DNA of 42,288 nucleotides from Candidatus Levybacteria bacterium RIFCSPLOWO2_12_FULL_41_12. Lineage in GTDB: Bacteria > Patescibacteriota > Microgenomatia > Levybacterales > UBA12049. Made by a program: the position numbers and the translations under genes. A model generated the notes under the pieces. The model was not told the origin of the DNA, did no database searches, and was given only the letters and a program-made list of their open reading frames with translations. Each line of letters begins with the position of its first letter. Position 1 is the first letter of the stretch. The stretch covers positions 1 through 42,288 of the forward strand of contig MFPL01000009.1 in NCBI GenBank assembly GCA_001784155.1, given 5' to 3'. Below are positions 15,428 through 23,638 of the stretch, in pieces.

Positions 15428-16612
15428 CTACTTCCTTATAAAGAGAAGTGCGTTTGGGATGTTTCGTCCCGGTCCCACTTTATATCCCCCGCTCAAGAGG
15501 GCAGTTGAGCCGCCACTATCCAGGTTAAGCGCATTTTGAATTCCCATACCGTGTAGTACTCTTGCCATTTGTGCAGCGTTCGCGCTGTGTACCACCCCTA
15601 TGTAGACAGTTGATCCGCTTGATCCTACAAAACTTCTGGATCCTGCTCCTGCCCTTTTTATCTCATCGTCTCCTCCGAAAACAACATTTCCGCCTGAAAC
15701 CAAAAGCGGCTGATTGGCAATTACCGAATCTACTCCGGTGTCTCTCCCCCACTCCAGGGACCTGCCTACAAATCTTGCCGAACTACCGCTAAAGATTACC
15801 GCGGGTACATTGCTATAAACATTGTTCCCGGAGTTGAAATAAACCTTATTTTTATTCATAAGGAGAGTATCGAAGGAATTCGACTTGCCTGCGCATGATG
15901 GGTAGTCTGCCGGACAAAAGTAGGATCCGTTTACTGCGGCAAACGCACCGTTTCTCCCGGCATAGTCTCCAAGAGAGAGTACGGGGCAATTGTCAGAACA
16001 GTCGCCATCGGACGCTGTGTCCACAATTACCCTGGTGGATCCTAAATCAGCTGTGACTATATCCACTAGAAAGGTCCCAAAATCTGTTTTGACATTTTGC
16101 CGCGAGTATCCTGATCCAGGGGGAGTATTGTTCACTGCTACGTTTGCTGTGGACGCCGCAGGTACGCCTCCTGGCAGGCTTTTGGCATTCTCAGCCGCAA
16201 TTTTTTTGCCAAGATCCGAAAGAACTGCTTCTGCTGATGCGTAATTCCTTTGAGACAGATAATTCAGGTTTTGGGCAAAAAGGACGGAAAGCGCATCTGT
16301 ATTTTTTTTCTGATCCGCAAGATCCAAAATCTCCTCGTAAGACGACAAAGACTTTTTATAAGTCTCCTCGATTTTCTTAATTTCCGAAGACAATTTTTCA
16401 TTCTTTTTATACTGATCTTCGGCCTTTAGTACAGACAATTCTTTAGATATGGCCTCTTTTTGCTTGGTAGCTTGATTCTTCTGATCATTAAGAGCCTTGC
16501 TCTGGTAACCCAGAATGATTGAAGGGATAAGAATCGCCGCGACAACCGGCAGTAGTATGGGCTTTAGGCTTAATGTTTTTAAAACACTAAAGTTAACGTT
16601 GGGTTTTATCAT
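15428..16612 (-). CDS. Membrane-anchored phosphodiester glycosidase (NAGPA/DUF2233) protein
   Basis: The 394-residue protein starts with a membrane helix (about 15-32). A coiled-coil stretch follows (about 40-100, rich in K, E, Q and L). From about 170 there is a NAGPA-type domain. Its family signatures are A-A-V-N-G-S-Y-F near the middle and N-A-L-N-L-D-S-G-G-S-T-A-L-L near the end, as in the human uncovering enzyme and bacterial exopolysaccharide-processing relatives. Four Cys in two pairs (D-C-S-D-N-C-P, C-P-A-D-Y-P-S-C) may form disulfides outside the cell. It overlaps the upstream DUF2079 gene by 20 bases, so they are one transcript. Likely substrate is a cell-surface glycan. Confidence 0.88.
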   Translation of the reverse strand: MIKPNVNFSVLKTLSLKPILLPVVAAILIPSIILGYQSKALNDQKNQATKQKEAISKELSVLKAEDQYKKNEKLSSEIKKIEETYKKSLSSYEEILDLADQKKNTDALSVLFAQNLNYLSQRNYASAEAVLSDLGKKIAAENAKSLPGGVPAASTANVAVNNTPPGSGYSRQNVKTDFGTFLVDIVTADLGSTRVIVDTASDGDCSDNCPVLSLGDYAGRNGAFAAVNGSYFCPADYPSCAGKSNSFDTLLMNKNKVYFNSGNNVYSNVPAVIFSGSSARFVGRSLEWGRDTGVDSVIANQPLLVSGGNVVFGGDDEIKRAGAGSRSFVGSSGSTVYIGVVHSANAAQMARVLHGMGIQNALNLDSGGSTALLSGGYKVGPGRNIPNALLFIRK

Positions 16613-18023
16613 CTATTCTGGTAAACAGGTACAGTTCGTCGCCGAATTTGGTAAGCCTATAATTCTTATCATAAAGCAGTATTTTTTTTAATTCAAGAGC
16701 GTCACTTTGAGAAAGCGGAAAGAAGTTGTTAGGATTTTGTCCTGGAGTAAGGTTGAGTATAATGTGATTTGGCTTTCTGTCTGTATAGTTCTTATCTAAA
16801 AGCATTAAGTCTTCGTGTGAGAACATTACGCCTAAATCATTTTGAGTCATAATCAGTCCGTTTCTGGGTAATTTTTTTAAAAAGTCACCGATATATTTGA
16901 TATTTTGGGTCTGACTGTAAAAAGCAGAGTTATAAGCGAGACCCAAAGGTCCCCTTAGGTAAAATTGATGCATGAAAAACACAACACTGATAATAAAAAG
17001 AGAATATGGAATTAGAATTTTTTTAAATTTTTTGCTTTTTTCTATCTTCTGAAAAATAAAGGCAGAAGATAGAAACATTAGTGCGGATAAAGGAGCGCTA
17101 TAGTGAAAGGCTAGGGTCCAGCGCGGCGGATCAGATATGAAGCGGCTGATCAGGTTTTCAGAAATCGCAGGAAGAAGGGGCAAATAAAATGCCGGCAAAA
17201 ATCCAAAAGTTGCAAAAGAATAGAAAAGTGTTTTTGCGCGTACATCCAATTGAAAAATTCCTTCAAGCATGAGCTTCACGCCTTCAGGTCCGTTTAAAGG
17301 TGCATAGAAGTAAGGACGTCCGGAAAGTTGCGGAATTATAATGCTTGTTGCTAGATACGCCCACACAAGGCTGATTCCAATAGTTAAAATGCCATGTTTC
17401 AGGTATTCTCTTTTCAATAAAATCAGAAAGAGTCCTATGCCAACTCCCAGTCCTGCGAAAGTCTCCTTAAATCCCAATATGATAAAAAGACATAGGTAAA
17501 ACGTTTTCCATTTTCCCTTCATCGCCGCCCAGACTAAAAGCATTATGGGAACTGTAGCAATAGTTGCTTCATGAAAGTCGGTTATTAATGCATTTTGCAT
17601 TCCGATGAAGCCAAGGTAGGATACGATAATGGCAAAAATTGCAATTCTGCTTTTTATTAAACTTCTGGCAATAAAGAAACCTATAACAGCACTTATTCCT
17701 ACAGATACGGCTTTGGCAACCAAAAGCACTTCCCTTCTCTCGGTGAGCCAGTAAAGAGGCGACAAAATGAATATGCTGGGATTAAAGTGGTCTGCGAGGA
17801 TTATATTTTTTCCGGATTCAAAATTCATGTGATAGACAACCGGAGCATGAAGCCTGGACGCTTCCCATATGGCTTTATCGAAAATTCCGAAATCGAAATA
17901 ATGGGTTTCAAATTGCCAGTATCTGAGGACGGATACGACTACAGCGGCGAGCGTATAAATAGCAATAAATGCAAAGATCGGTAGGTCAGGTTTGCTTTTC
18001 AAAAGATCCTTGACGGACTTCAT
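16593..18023 (-). CDS. DUF2079 polytopic membrane protein
   Basis: The 476-residue protein has about ten to eleven membrane helices and the DUF2079 pattern. Its N-terminal loop reads H-Y-F-D-F-G-I-F-D-K-A-I-W, followed by L-A-D-H-F-N-P and T-D-F-H-E-A-T. DUF2079 proteins look like GT-C type lipid-linked glycosyltransferases; the acidic D-F-G-I-F-D loop would be the catalytic region. Specific function is unknown. It overlaps the small gene upstream by four bases (ATGA) and the glycosidase gene downstream by 20. Together they suggest a small surface-polysaccharide unit. A second DUF2079 domain occurs at 23639-25972. Confidence 0.85.
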   Translation of the reverse strand: MKSVKDLLKSKPDLPIFAFIAIYTLAAVVVSVLRYWQFETHYFDFGIFDKAIWEASRLHAPVVYHMNFESGKNIILADHFNPSIFILSPLYWLTERREVLLVAKAVSVGISAVIGFFIARSLIKSRIAIFAIIVSYLGFIGMQNALITDFHEATIATVPIMLLVWAAMKGKWKTFYLCLFIILGFKETFAGLGVGIGLFLILLKREYLKHGILTIGISLVWAYLATSIIIPQLSGRPYFYAPLNGPEGVKLMLEGIFQLDVRAKTLFYSFATFGFLPAFYLPLLPAISENLISRFISDPPRWTLAFHYSAPLSALMFLSSAFIFQKIEKSKKFKKILIPYSLFIISVVFFMHQFYLRGPLGLAYNSAFYSQTQNIKYIGDFLKKLPRNGLIMTQNDLGVMFSHEDLMLLDKNYTDRKPNHIILNLTPGQNPNNFFPLSQSDALELKKILLYDKNYRLTKFGDELYLFTRIDDKTQR

Positions 18024-18346
18024 TCTTTTTTTGAGTCCTCGATGTCTTTATGTAGCTCTTTTTTTAGCATTTCTCCGGCATTTTTTATCTTACCCTCGAT
18101 ATCTGATATTTTCTCTTTGAGAAGAGCCCAGATTTTATCATGATCGTCTTCAGAGAGATGCGTGAGAAAGATTTTTTTATCATCTTCTGAAAGCTCCGAG
18201 AGGACAGTATTTAGTATTGCATGATGCAGATGGGATTCGGCGAGTTTTGAAAGATGTGCTCTTTCTTCGTTTGTCATGTCTATTTCTGACAAAGTAAGAG
18301 AAATAGATGATGTTTCAACGATATGGCTGTAAAAATATTTCTTCAT
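18020..18346 (-). CDS. Small helical protein of unknown function
   Basis: No family was recognised with confidence. The 108-residue product is almost wholly helical and charged. It has two similar short blocks, L-S-E-D-D-K-K-I-F-L and L-S-E-D-D-H-D-K-I-W, near residues 52-74. There is no signal peptide or membrane helix. Its stop overlaps the start of the DUF2079 gene (ATGA) and it follows the 292-residue orphan by eight bases, so it belongs to the same operon. The doubled L-S-E-D-D block resembles short helical DUF domains common in CPR genomes. Confidence 0.6.
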   Translation of the reverse strand: MKKYFYSHIVETSSISLTLSEIDMTNEERAHLSKLAESHLHHAILNTVLSELSEDDKKIFLTHLSEDDHDKIWALLKEKISDIEGKIKNAGEMLKKELHKDIEDSKKE

Positions 18347-18354
18347 ATTGTTTA

Positions 18355-19233
18355 TTATTTTACTACGTCAATAGGGCCTAACGGTACTACATTTTGGGAA
18401 TCGTCTATAAAATAATACAGAACAGGACCACGGGCACGTCCGTCCTGTCTTTCTAGATACTTCATAACTTCAGGTGAGCCGCCTAAATGCTTACCCGTCC
18501 ATACAGCAGGTCCTGCGTCCCCTATTGCAGTTACTATTCCCTTGCCGTTCTGTGGATTAACGACCAGCATTTTCCTGAAGCGGAAAAAATCGCGATACTG
18601 CTCAACTTTCTGATTAAAGTCCGGTGCCAAAAATGTTTGAACAGCGATGTAGTATCGCTCTCTGTCTTTATCCTCCTCTGTCATCTGTTCTTTGGAAGGA
18701 GCAAAGTATCCCCATGCCGAAAGTCCCGGTGCCATTCCCGATGAGTAGTGGAGCCTTGCTTCCTCCGGGTTGTCAAAATGTGCGGACATATTGTCTCCCG
18801 GAAAGCGGGCGAGATGCTGCTCTGCTCCAATAAGGCCATAACTCCTATTTAATCTTTTTCCGTCGAGGACAGCTGTGGCTTTAACCCCAAAGTCCCGGGA
18901 GAGTATTTGTCCTATTTTCTCTTCCTCGTCCGGAGTCAGCTCTCTAATTTCCTGAGGCAAAAGTTTTTCTAGGTCGGATATCAGAAAAATCTTACTATCA
19001 AGTTCTATCGGGAACGTCTGGGCTTGAGTATCCGGCAGGCGAAGTGTAGGACTTCCGGGTGACGCAAGAAGGATTAGGCTTCCCAAGGATGTAGCTGCAA
19101 TTTGTTTGGTATTTTTTGACAGCCAGTCGAGTGATTCTCGGTGTTTGGTAAAAAGATCTGCGGATAATTCTTCGTGCTTTTTTATCCACTTATCTTTAAG
19201 TTTTTCGTAGTTTCTTTTTCTACCTACAGCCAT
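18355..19233 (-). CDS. Anchored protein of unknown function, beta-barrel-like C-terminus
   Basis: The 292-residue product has a very basic, helical N-terminus and one weak hydrophobic segment (about 47-62, A-A-T-S-L-G-S-L-I-L-L-A). A soluble region follows. The end of the protein reads V-V-N-P-Q-N-G-K-G-I-V-T-A-I-G-D-A-G-P-A-V-W-T-G-K. This recalls the G-D-x-G-P core of double-psi barrel or 3D-type murein enzymes, but catalytic residues were not confirmed. A TATATT box ends seven bases before the ATG, consistent with a leaderless start. It heads the surface operon 19233-15428. Confidence 0.55.
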   Translation of the reverse strand: MAVGRKRNYEKLKDKWIKKHEELSADLFTKHRESLDWLSKNTKQIAATSLGSLILLASPGSPTLRLPDTQAQTFPIELDSKIFLISDLEKLLPQEIRELTPDEEEKIGQILSRDFGVKATAVLDGKRLNRSYGLIGAEQHLARFPGDNMSAHFDNPEEARLHYSSGMAPGLSAWGYFAPSKEQMTEEDKDRERYYIAVQTFLAPDFNQKVEQYRDFFRFRKMLVVNPQNGKGIVTAIGDAGPAVWTGKHLGGSPEVMKYLERQDGRARGPVLYYFIDDSQNVVPLGPIDVVK

Positions 19234-19281
19234 TTATTTAAATATAGCAGATTCGGGAAATAGTATATAATAAGCTTACAT

Positions 19282-19419
19282 TTGAAAGAGAGATTCTTTG
19301 AGATAGTTCTTCTTATTTTTGCAGGAATCGGTCTTATTGTATTTTTTACTCTTCTCTATGGAGGGCCAAGTTTTGTGGTAAGGAAGTTGATCGCGTTCTT
19401 CACGGGTGTCATTCAATAA
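19282..19419 (+). CDS. Small single-helix membrane protein (45 residues)
   Basis: A TTG-initiated frame encodes a peptide starting M-K-E-R-F-F-E-I, with one strongly hydrophobic helix (about 8-28) and a short basic tail ending G-V-I-Q. TATAAT at 19266-19271 lies ten bases before the TTG. Only a single start codon fits, and no ribosome site is possible in the short leader. The stop is directly followed by the terminator hairpin at 19420-19456. No family is known to me. Coding status rests on hydrophobic pattern and signals at both ends. Confidence 0.45.
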   Translation: MKERFFEIVLLIFAGIGLIVFFTLLYGGPSFVVRKLIAFFTGVIQ

Positions 19420-19456
19420 GAAAGCCCCCCCTTGCGTTTAGGCAGGTGAGGCTTTC
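19420..19456 (-). terminator. Terminator hairpin between convergent genes
   Basis: GAAAGCC (19420-19426) pairs with GGCTTTC (19450-19456) around a loop of about 23 bases that includes a C run. On the minus strand it is followed by TTATT, so it should stop transcription of the DUF378 gene. It can also serve the small plus-strand gene ending at 19419. Confidence 0.65.
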
Positions 19457-19474
19457 GAATAAGAACTCCGAATT

Positions 19475-19690
19475 TTATTTCTTGGACATCTTAGCGTACC
19501 AGTCCCAAAGGAGCCAAAGTCCGGATACTCCAACTAATATATATACCACTTGTTCCACGACTGGCCATCCTCCAAGTACCATATTTACTACGTTGAGATT
19601 AAGAAGTCCCATAAGTCCCCAGTTTAATGCTCCTACTATGACTAAAAGTGTTCCTAAAAGTTCAACCCATTTCATATATTGTGCGTTCAT
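19475..19690 (-). CDS. DUF378 family small membrane protein
   Basis: The 71-residue protein has two membrane helices (about 10-32 and 44-64) and the DUF378 signature V-G-A-L-N-W-G-L-M-G-L-L-N-L-N in the first. A second block, V-V-Y-I-L-V-G-V-S-G-L, is in the second. The family is widespread and uncharacterised. A textbook ribosome site, AGGAGGTGA (19701-19709, minus), precedes the ATG by ten bases, so this mRNA has a leader, unlike many neighbours. It ends at the terminator at 19420-19456. Confidence 0.88.
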   Translation of the reverse strand: MNAQYMKWVELLGTLLVIVGALNWGLMGLLNLNVVNMVLGGWPVVEQVVYILVGVSGLWLLWDWYAKMSKK

Positions 19691-19807
19691 TAAAAGACTT
19701 TCACCTCCTCCCGCGAATTACTCACTAACTTGACTTTTACACATTTACATACGCTTGTCAAGAGAGCTTTTCGAAAAGACTCTGTATGTGTTATATTGAG
19801 CATAACC

Positions 19808-20443
19808 ATGGATAACTTAAAGCCCAAGCTCGTTTTTCTAGATGTTGACGGGACGCTTTTTGACTCCAAATCTTACAGGAGTGCATTTAAACAGTTAATC
19901 GTGCAAAAATTGGGAGTGGATCCTGCGTCTTTCGAAGAGATTGAAGATCAGACATACAATTCGTTTTCAATATTTGAGCCGGGAAGCTACCTCAGTCTGT
20001 TATTAAGCAGGCTTGATAAGGCTCAATATGCGGAAGAATTAAAAGGTTTAATTTTCAGTGAGGCGTTTCTGGAAACATTTCTCTTTGATGATGCCGTCCC
20101 GTTTGTCGAGGACGTTTCCCGGATAGCTAAGGTGGGAATCCTCTCAAGGGGAGATCAATCTACTCAGGAGGCAAAAATCAGAAGAATAACGGGTTTATTG
20201 GATTCAGAAAGAATATACATATTGCCTGATAAAATAGGCTCGGCAAAACAGATTATTGAGCTGAATCGTGACTTCAGGGTATGGTTTGTTGACAACAGCC
20301 CAGAGGTACTCCACTCTTATAAGAATGCGGACAGTAGCTGGAAAACCATTTTAATTGAAAGAGGAGAAGCAAAAAGCTATAATAACAGTTCTGATTTTAA
20401 AGCCCGGGACTTAAAAGAGGTCTTAGGTATTATAAGCAAATGA
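19808..20443 (+). CDS. HAD-superfamily hydrolase
   Basis: Taking the ATG at 19808 gives 211 residues beginning just before motif I, F-L-D-V-D-G-T-L-F-D (nucleophile and acid/base Asp). Motif II is in I-L-S-R-G-D. A Lys follows in L-P-D-K-I-G-S, and motif IV is V-W-F-V-D-N-S-P-E. A helical cap is inserted after motif I, as in phosphatases of subfamily I. The frame is open 26 codons further up, but a TATATT box at 19792-19797 lies inside that stretch and ten bases before the chosen ATG. Substrate cannot be told. Confidence 0.85.
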   Translation: MDNLKPKLVFLDVDGTLFDSKSYRSAFKQLIVQKLGVDPASFEEIEDQTYNSFSIFEPGSYLSLLLSRLDKAQYAEELKGLIFSEAFLETFLFDDAVPFVEDVSRIAKVGILSRGDQSTQEAKIRRITGLLDSERIYILPDKIGSAKQIIELNRDFRVWFVDNSPEVLHSYKNADSSWKTILIERGEAKSYNNSSDFKARDLKEVLGIISK

Positions 20444-20446
20444 CCC

Positions 20447-20463
20447 ATTCGACAAGCTCAGGG
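20447..20463 (+). repeat. REP-like repeat, copy C
   Basis: ATTCGACAAGCTCAGGG lies between the HAD gene stop and the YvcK start. It sits inside a short inverted repeat, TGACCC (20441-20446) with GGGTC (20461-20465), so it could form a hairpin in RNA. It matches the partial copy at 1-11 and the inverted copy at 341-355. Confidence 0.6.
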
Positions 20464-20486
20464 TCGTAGTGAGTAAAATCGAATCT

Positions 20487-21479
20487 ATGAAAAAGAGAAA
20501 AAATATTGTAGTAATAGGAGGCGGGACTGGCACTTTTGTTGCCTTATCAGGTCTTAAGAAATATGCTTTTGATCTCACTGCTATAGTTACGATGACTGAC
20601 AGCGGAGGTTCTAGCGGAAGGCTACGAGACGAATTGGGTGTTTTGCCGCCCGGCGATATAAGGCAGTGCCTGGTCGCGCTTGCCCAGTCCTCAAGACTTC
20701 TTCGAAAGATGTTTAATTATAGATTTGAAGAAGGAGGACTAACCGGGCATACTTTCGGCAACATCTTTCTGTCCACCCTTGAGAAAAGCACGGGAAGCAT
20801 GAAAAAGGCTATTGATGAAGTAGGAAAAATTCTTCGAATTCAAGGAAAAGTTGCGCCAGTTACATTTGATAAAGCAGAGCTTTGCGTAGAGCTTGAGGAC
20901 GGAAGAGTCATAAAGGGAGAGACTCACATAGACGTCGTAGAGGGCGTTGAGAAAAGGGCAAAGATTAAAAAGGCATTTCTCTCTACGAAAGCTCAAGCAA
21001 ATCCTGATGCAATTGAAGCTATTCTCAACGCCGATTTTGTTTTAATAGGTCCTGGAGATCTTTACACAAGTATAATCCCCAACCTCTTAGTTTCGGGGAT
21101 CAAGGAGGCTTTAGAAAAGACCAAGGCCCAAGTCATTTTCGTTATGAACCTTATGACTAAGAATGGTCAGACAACAGACTATTCTGCGAAAGAACACCTT
21201 GCGGATCTTCAAAAGTACATCGGGACAACCGTAGTTGATTACGCTCTGGTTAACTCCAAAAAACCTCATAAAAAGGCCCTTTCGTGGTATGAAGAGTTTG
21301 GTGAGGAACCGGTTAGGGATGATTTTACTTCGGAAGCTCTCAATATAATAAGAAAAGACCTTATAAGTTCGTTTATTCTTATTCAGCCTTCAGGAGATCT
21401 TCTTAAGAGGAGCATCATTAGGCACAGCCCCAAAAAACTCGCCGATGAGGTAAATAGACTCGCCTCTCTCCGTTCCTGA
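20487..21479 (+). CDS. YvcK/CofD-like gluconeogenesis factor family protein
   Basis: The protein (330 residues from the ATG at 20487) has the family N-terminus I-V-V-I-G-G-G-T-G-T-F. Next come M-T-D-S-G-G-S-S-G-R-L-R-D and P-P-G-D-I-R-Q-C-L-V-A-L-A, which build the nucleotide-sugar site. YvcK proteins bind UDP-sugars and are needed for cell-wall growth and shape under gluconeogenic conditions. A GTG at 20469 would add six residues but lies just next to the REP-like hairpin, so the ATG is preferred. There is no clear ribosome site for either. Confidence 0.92.
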   Translation: MKKRKNIVVIGGGTGTFVALSGLKKYAFDLTAIVTMTDSGGSSGRLRDELGVLPPGDIRQCLVALAQSSRLLRKMFNYRFEEGGLTGHTFGNIFLSTLEKSTGSMKKAIDEVGKILRIQGKVAPVTFDKAELCVELEDGRVIKGETHIDVVEGVEKRAKIKKAFLSTKAQANPDAIEAILNADFVLIGPGDLYTSIIPNLLVSGIKEALEKTKAQVIFVMNLMTKNGQTTDYSAKEHLADLQKYIGTTVVDYALVNSKKPHKKALSWYEEFGEEPVRDDFTSEALNIIRKDLISSFILIQPSGDLLKRSIIRHSPKKLADEVNRLASLRS

Positions 21480-21549
21480 TATAAAAAGATCCTCTTTATT
21501 CTTATTTTGTTCTATTGATTTTCGTATTTTCTTCAAATAAGCTATAGAT

Positions 21550-22824
21550 GTGAATCGAGTAATTTTACATATAGACTTTGATTCTTACTTTGCAAGCGTA
21601 GAGCAGGAATTTGATCCAAAGCTTAGGGGAAGACCCATAGGAGTTACCGCCACAAATGGCAGGACTTGTATAATAGCCGCCAGTAGAGAAGCTAAAAAAC
21701 TTGGTATAAAATCCCCTACCAGAGTTTGGGAAGCTAGGAAAATATGTCCGGAGCTAATTACAGTTCCGGCGCATTTTGAAAAGTATTGGGAAATAACTCA
21801 GAGGTTTTTGGATATCTGCAAGGATTACTCGCCATATGTTGAACTTTTTTCCCTGGACGAGGTATTTATAGATATAACCCTAACAGAAAACTTATTTGGA
21901 GGTCGTAACGCTATTGTAAAAAAGATAAAAACTAGAATAGCAAAAGAGATAGGAGAATTTATTACCGTATCGGTAGGTCTTTCCCACAATAAGCTCTTGG
22001 CAAAGCTAGGATCAGGAATGAATAAGCCTGACGGATTTTCCGAGATTACGCGTGAGAACGTAGAAGATGTTTATTCAAGGGTAAAGCTTGCGGATTTTTG
22101 CGGTATTGGACAAAGAGTTGAGGCGCGCCTTAACAAAATAGGCATATATACTCCTCTTCAGCTAAGGAGTGCTCCGCTTGAGACTCTTACCCGCGAGTTT
22201 AAGGACGCAGAAGGCCATTTTTTGAAGGAAGTAGGTATGGCTCGGGATGATACGGAAATAATCCCTTATTATCTACCCACTGAGACAAAATCAGTTAGCA
22301 GAAACTGCTGTATTCCTCAAAACGAATACGATCAAATAAAGATTTTACAGCATGTCTTTGAACTGTGTGAGGAAGTTTCCCTAAAGTTAAGAAGGCTTGG
22401 GTTGAAGGCTAGAACAGTAGGTCTCTATTTGGGCGGAGAAAGAAGCAACCACGGAAGAAAAACTTTACAAACGTATATAGATTCAGGTCAGGAGATTTTT
22501 AATCTATGTAAAGCTCTTTACGATGAGTGGGGGTTGGCAATGCTTTCCAGGGAGGAAGGAATGGTCAGGCAAATTTCTATCTGGACGGGAAATTTAGAGA
22601 AAAGTAAAAATCTATCTCTTCCGCTATTTGACTCGGTACGGAAAGAAGGTAGGCTGCAGATTGCAGTAGATAATATAAACGATAAATTTGGCGACCATAC
22701 AATTCGAAGCGGATTTCTTCTCTATGGCCCCAATTTAAAGACAGTCCCCAATGGATATATGGCAGATAGATTCGAGAGGCAAAAAGTGGTTCAGAAATTT
22801 CAGGAGCGCCTGCAGACAAACTGA
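21550..22824 (+). CDS. dinB: DNA polymerase IV (Y family)
   Basis: The 424-residue translesion polymerase starts with H-I-D9-F-D11-S-Y-F-A-S-V-E. The second catalytic block S101-L-D103-E104-V-F-I-D follows, giving the three metal-binding acidic residues. The thumb motif G-I-G-Q-R-V and the little-finger domain follow. The start is GTG at 21550 (an overlapping ATG is out of frame). Its last 25 bases overlap the end of the convergent ATP-cone nuclease gene. Length is a little above E. coli DinB. It copies damaged templates with low fidelity. Confidence 0.95.
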   Translation: MNRVILHIDFDSYFASVEQEFDPKLRGRPIGVTATNGRTCIIAASREAKKLGIKSPTRVWEARKICPELITVPAHFEKYWEITQRFLDICKDYSPYVELFSLDEVFIDITLTENLFGGRNAIVKKIKTRIAKEIGEFITVSVGLSHNKLLAKLGSGMNKPDGFSEITRENVEDVYSRVKLADFCGIGQRVEARLNKIGIYTPLQLRSAPLETLTREFKDAEGHFLKEVGMARDDTEIIPYYLPTETKSVSRNCCIPQNEYDQIKILQHVFELCEEVSLKLRRLGLKARTVGLYLGGERSNHGRKTLQTYIDSGQEIFNLCKALYDEWGLAMLSREEGMVRQISIWTGNLEKSKNLSLPLFDSVRKEGRLQIAVDNINDKFGDHTIRSGFLLYGPNLKTVPNGYMADRFERQKVVQKFQERLQTN

Positions 22825-23609
22825 GCCTCGCGCAGAAATTCCTCTTTTTTATCCTTTGGAAGGTTTAATATATCCGCAGAAGACGGGTTTTTGCAAATAT
22901 CATCAAGGAGGACGAGATGGTTATCGAGTAAGATTTTTTTCTGCGAGAAAGAAAGTTTTTGGAGCTGAGTCATAGGAAATAGTTTTTCTTTTTCAATAAT
23001 ATCCCTAAGGCTTCCCCCATCCGGATAGCTCCAGCTTATGATCTTTATGTTCTCACATATTGCGTAAGCAAGAGCATCGGACGTGATTTTTGTGTTGGTG
23101 ACAATTAGCGCCCCAGTGAAGCCATACTTATCCCTTAGATCCTCTAGACGGGCTTTTGTATATAAAGACACGTGGACTGTGGAACGTGATCCCACGCTGT
23201 TGTGAAATTTACACTCCACTAAGAGTTTTTCTTTTCCTTTTTCGGCAATTATATCTACTTCGTGTGTCACGCACTTACCCATGAGGAGTGAACGGGTCTT
23301 CGTTTTAAAACCTTGAGTTTTTAAGATTTCAGCGACGTAATCCTCAAAAGGGTATCCCGTTGGCCCGAGGTCCATAATTGCCCGTTTCAGGCTGTATTGG
23401 GATTTGGCAAAAGGATATTTAGACTGTGCCAGAAAATCAGTAATATGGTTATAAATATCAGAAGTAGTTATTCCGCTGTAAATATTTCCCTTCACATACT
23501 CAAGAGCTTCGTTTTGAAGAGGTATCGGGATTCCCGCTCTTTTTATCGAAGCCAAGAGTTTTTCAGGGCTAAATTCTTCTCTTTCTCCCGACGCTTTTAT
23601 AACGAGCAT
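22800..23609 (-). CDS. ATP-cone domain fused to a PD-(D/E)XK nuclease
   Basis: The 269-residue protein opens with an ATP-cone (V-I-K-A-S-G-E-R-E-E-F-S-P-E-K-L, to about residue 88), the nucleotide-sensing module of ribonucleotide reductases and NrdR. It continues into an Mrr-type restriction endonuclease-like domain with E117-V-D119-x12-E132-C-K134 and G-A-L-I-V-T-N. A helical tail follows. This architecture exists in bacteria and archaea but its role is not established. A nuclease tuned by ATP/dATP level is a plausible reading. It ends inside the convergent dinB (25-base overlap). Confidence 0.85.
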   Translation of the reverse strand: MLVIKASGEREEFSPEKLLASIKRAGIPIPLQNEALEYVKGNIYSGITTSDIYNHITDFLAQSKYPFAKSQYSLKRAIMDLGPTGYPFEDYVAEILKTQGFKTKTRSLLMGKCVTHEVDIIAEKGKEKLLVECKFHNSVGSRSTVHVSLYTKARLEDLRDKYGFTGALIVTNTKITSDALAYAICENIKIISWSYPDGGSLRDIIEKEKLFPMTQLQKLSFSQKKILLDNHLVLLDDICKNPSSADILNLPKDKKEEFLREAQFVCRRS

Positions 23610-23638
23610 AATCTATTCTATACTCAGTTTCAGAACTT

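Noticed and set aside
20469-20486. GTG start of the YvcK-like gene
   Set aside because: It sits next to the REP-like hairpin and adds residues not needed by the fold; the ATG at 20487 directly precedes the conserved domain.
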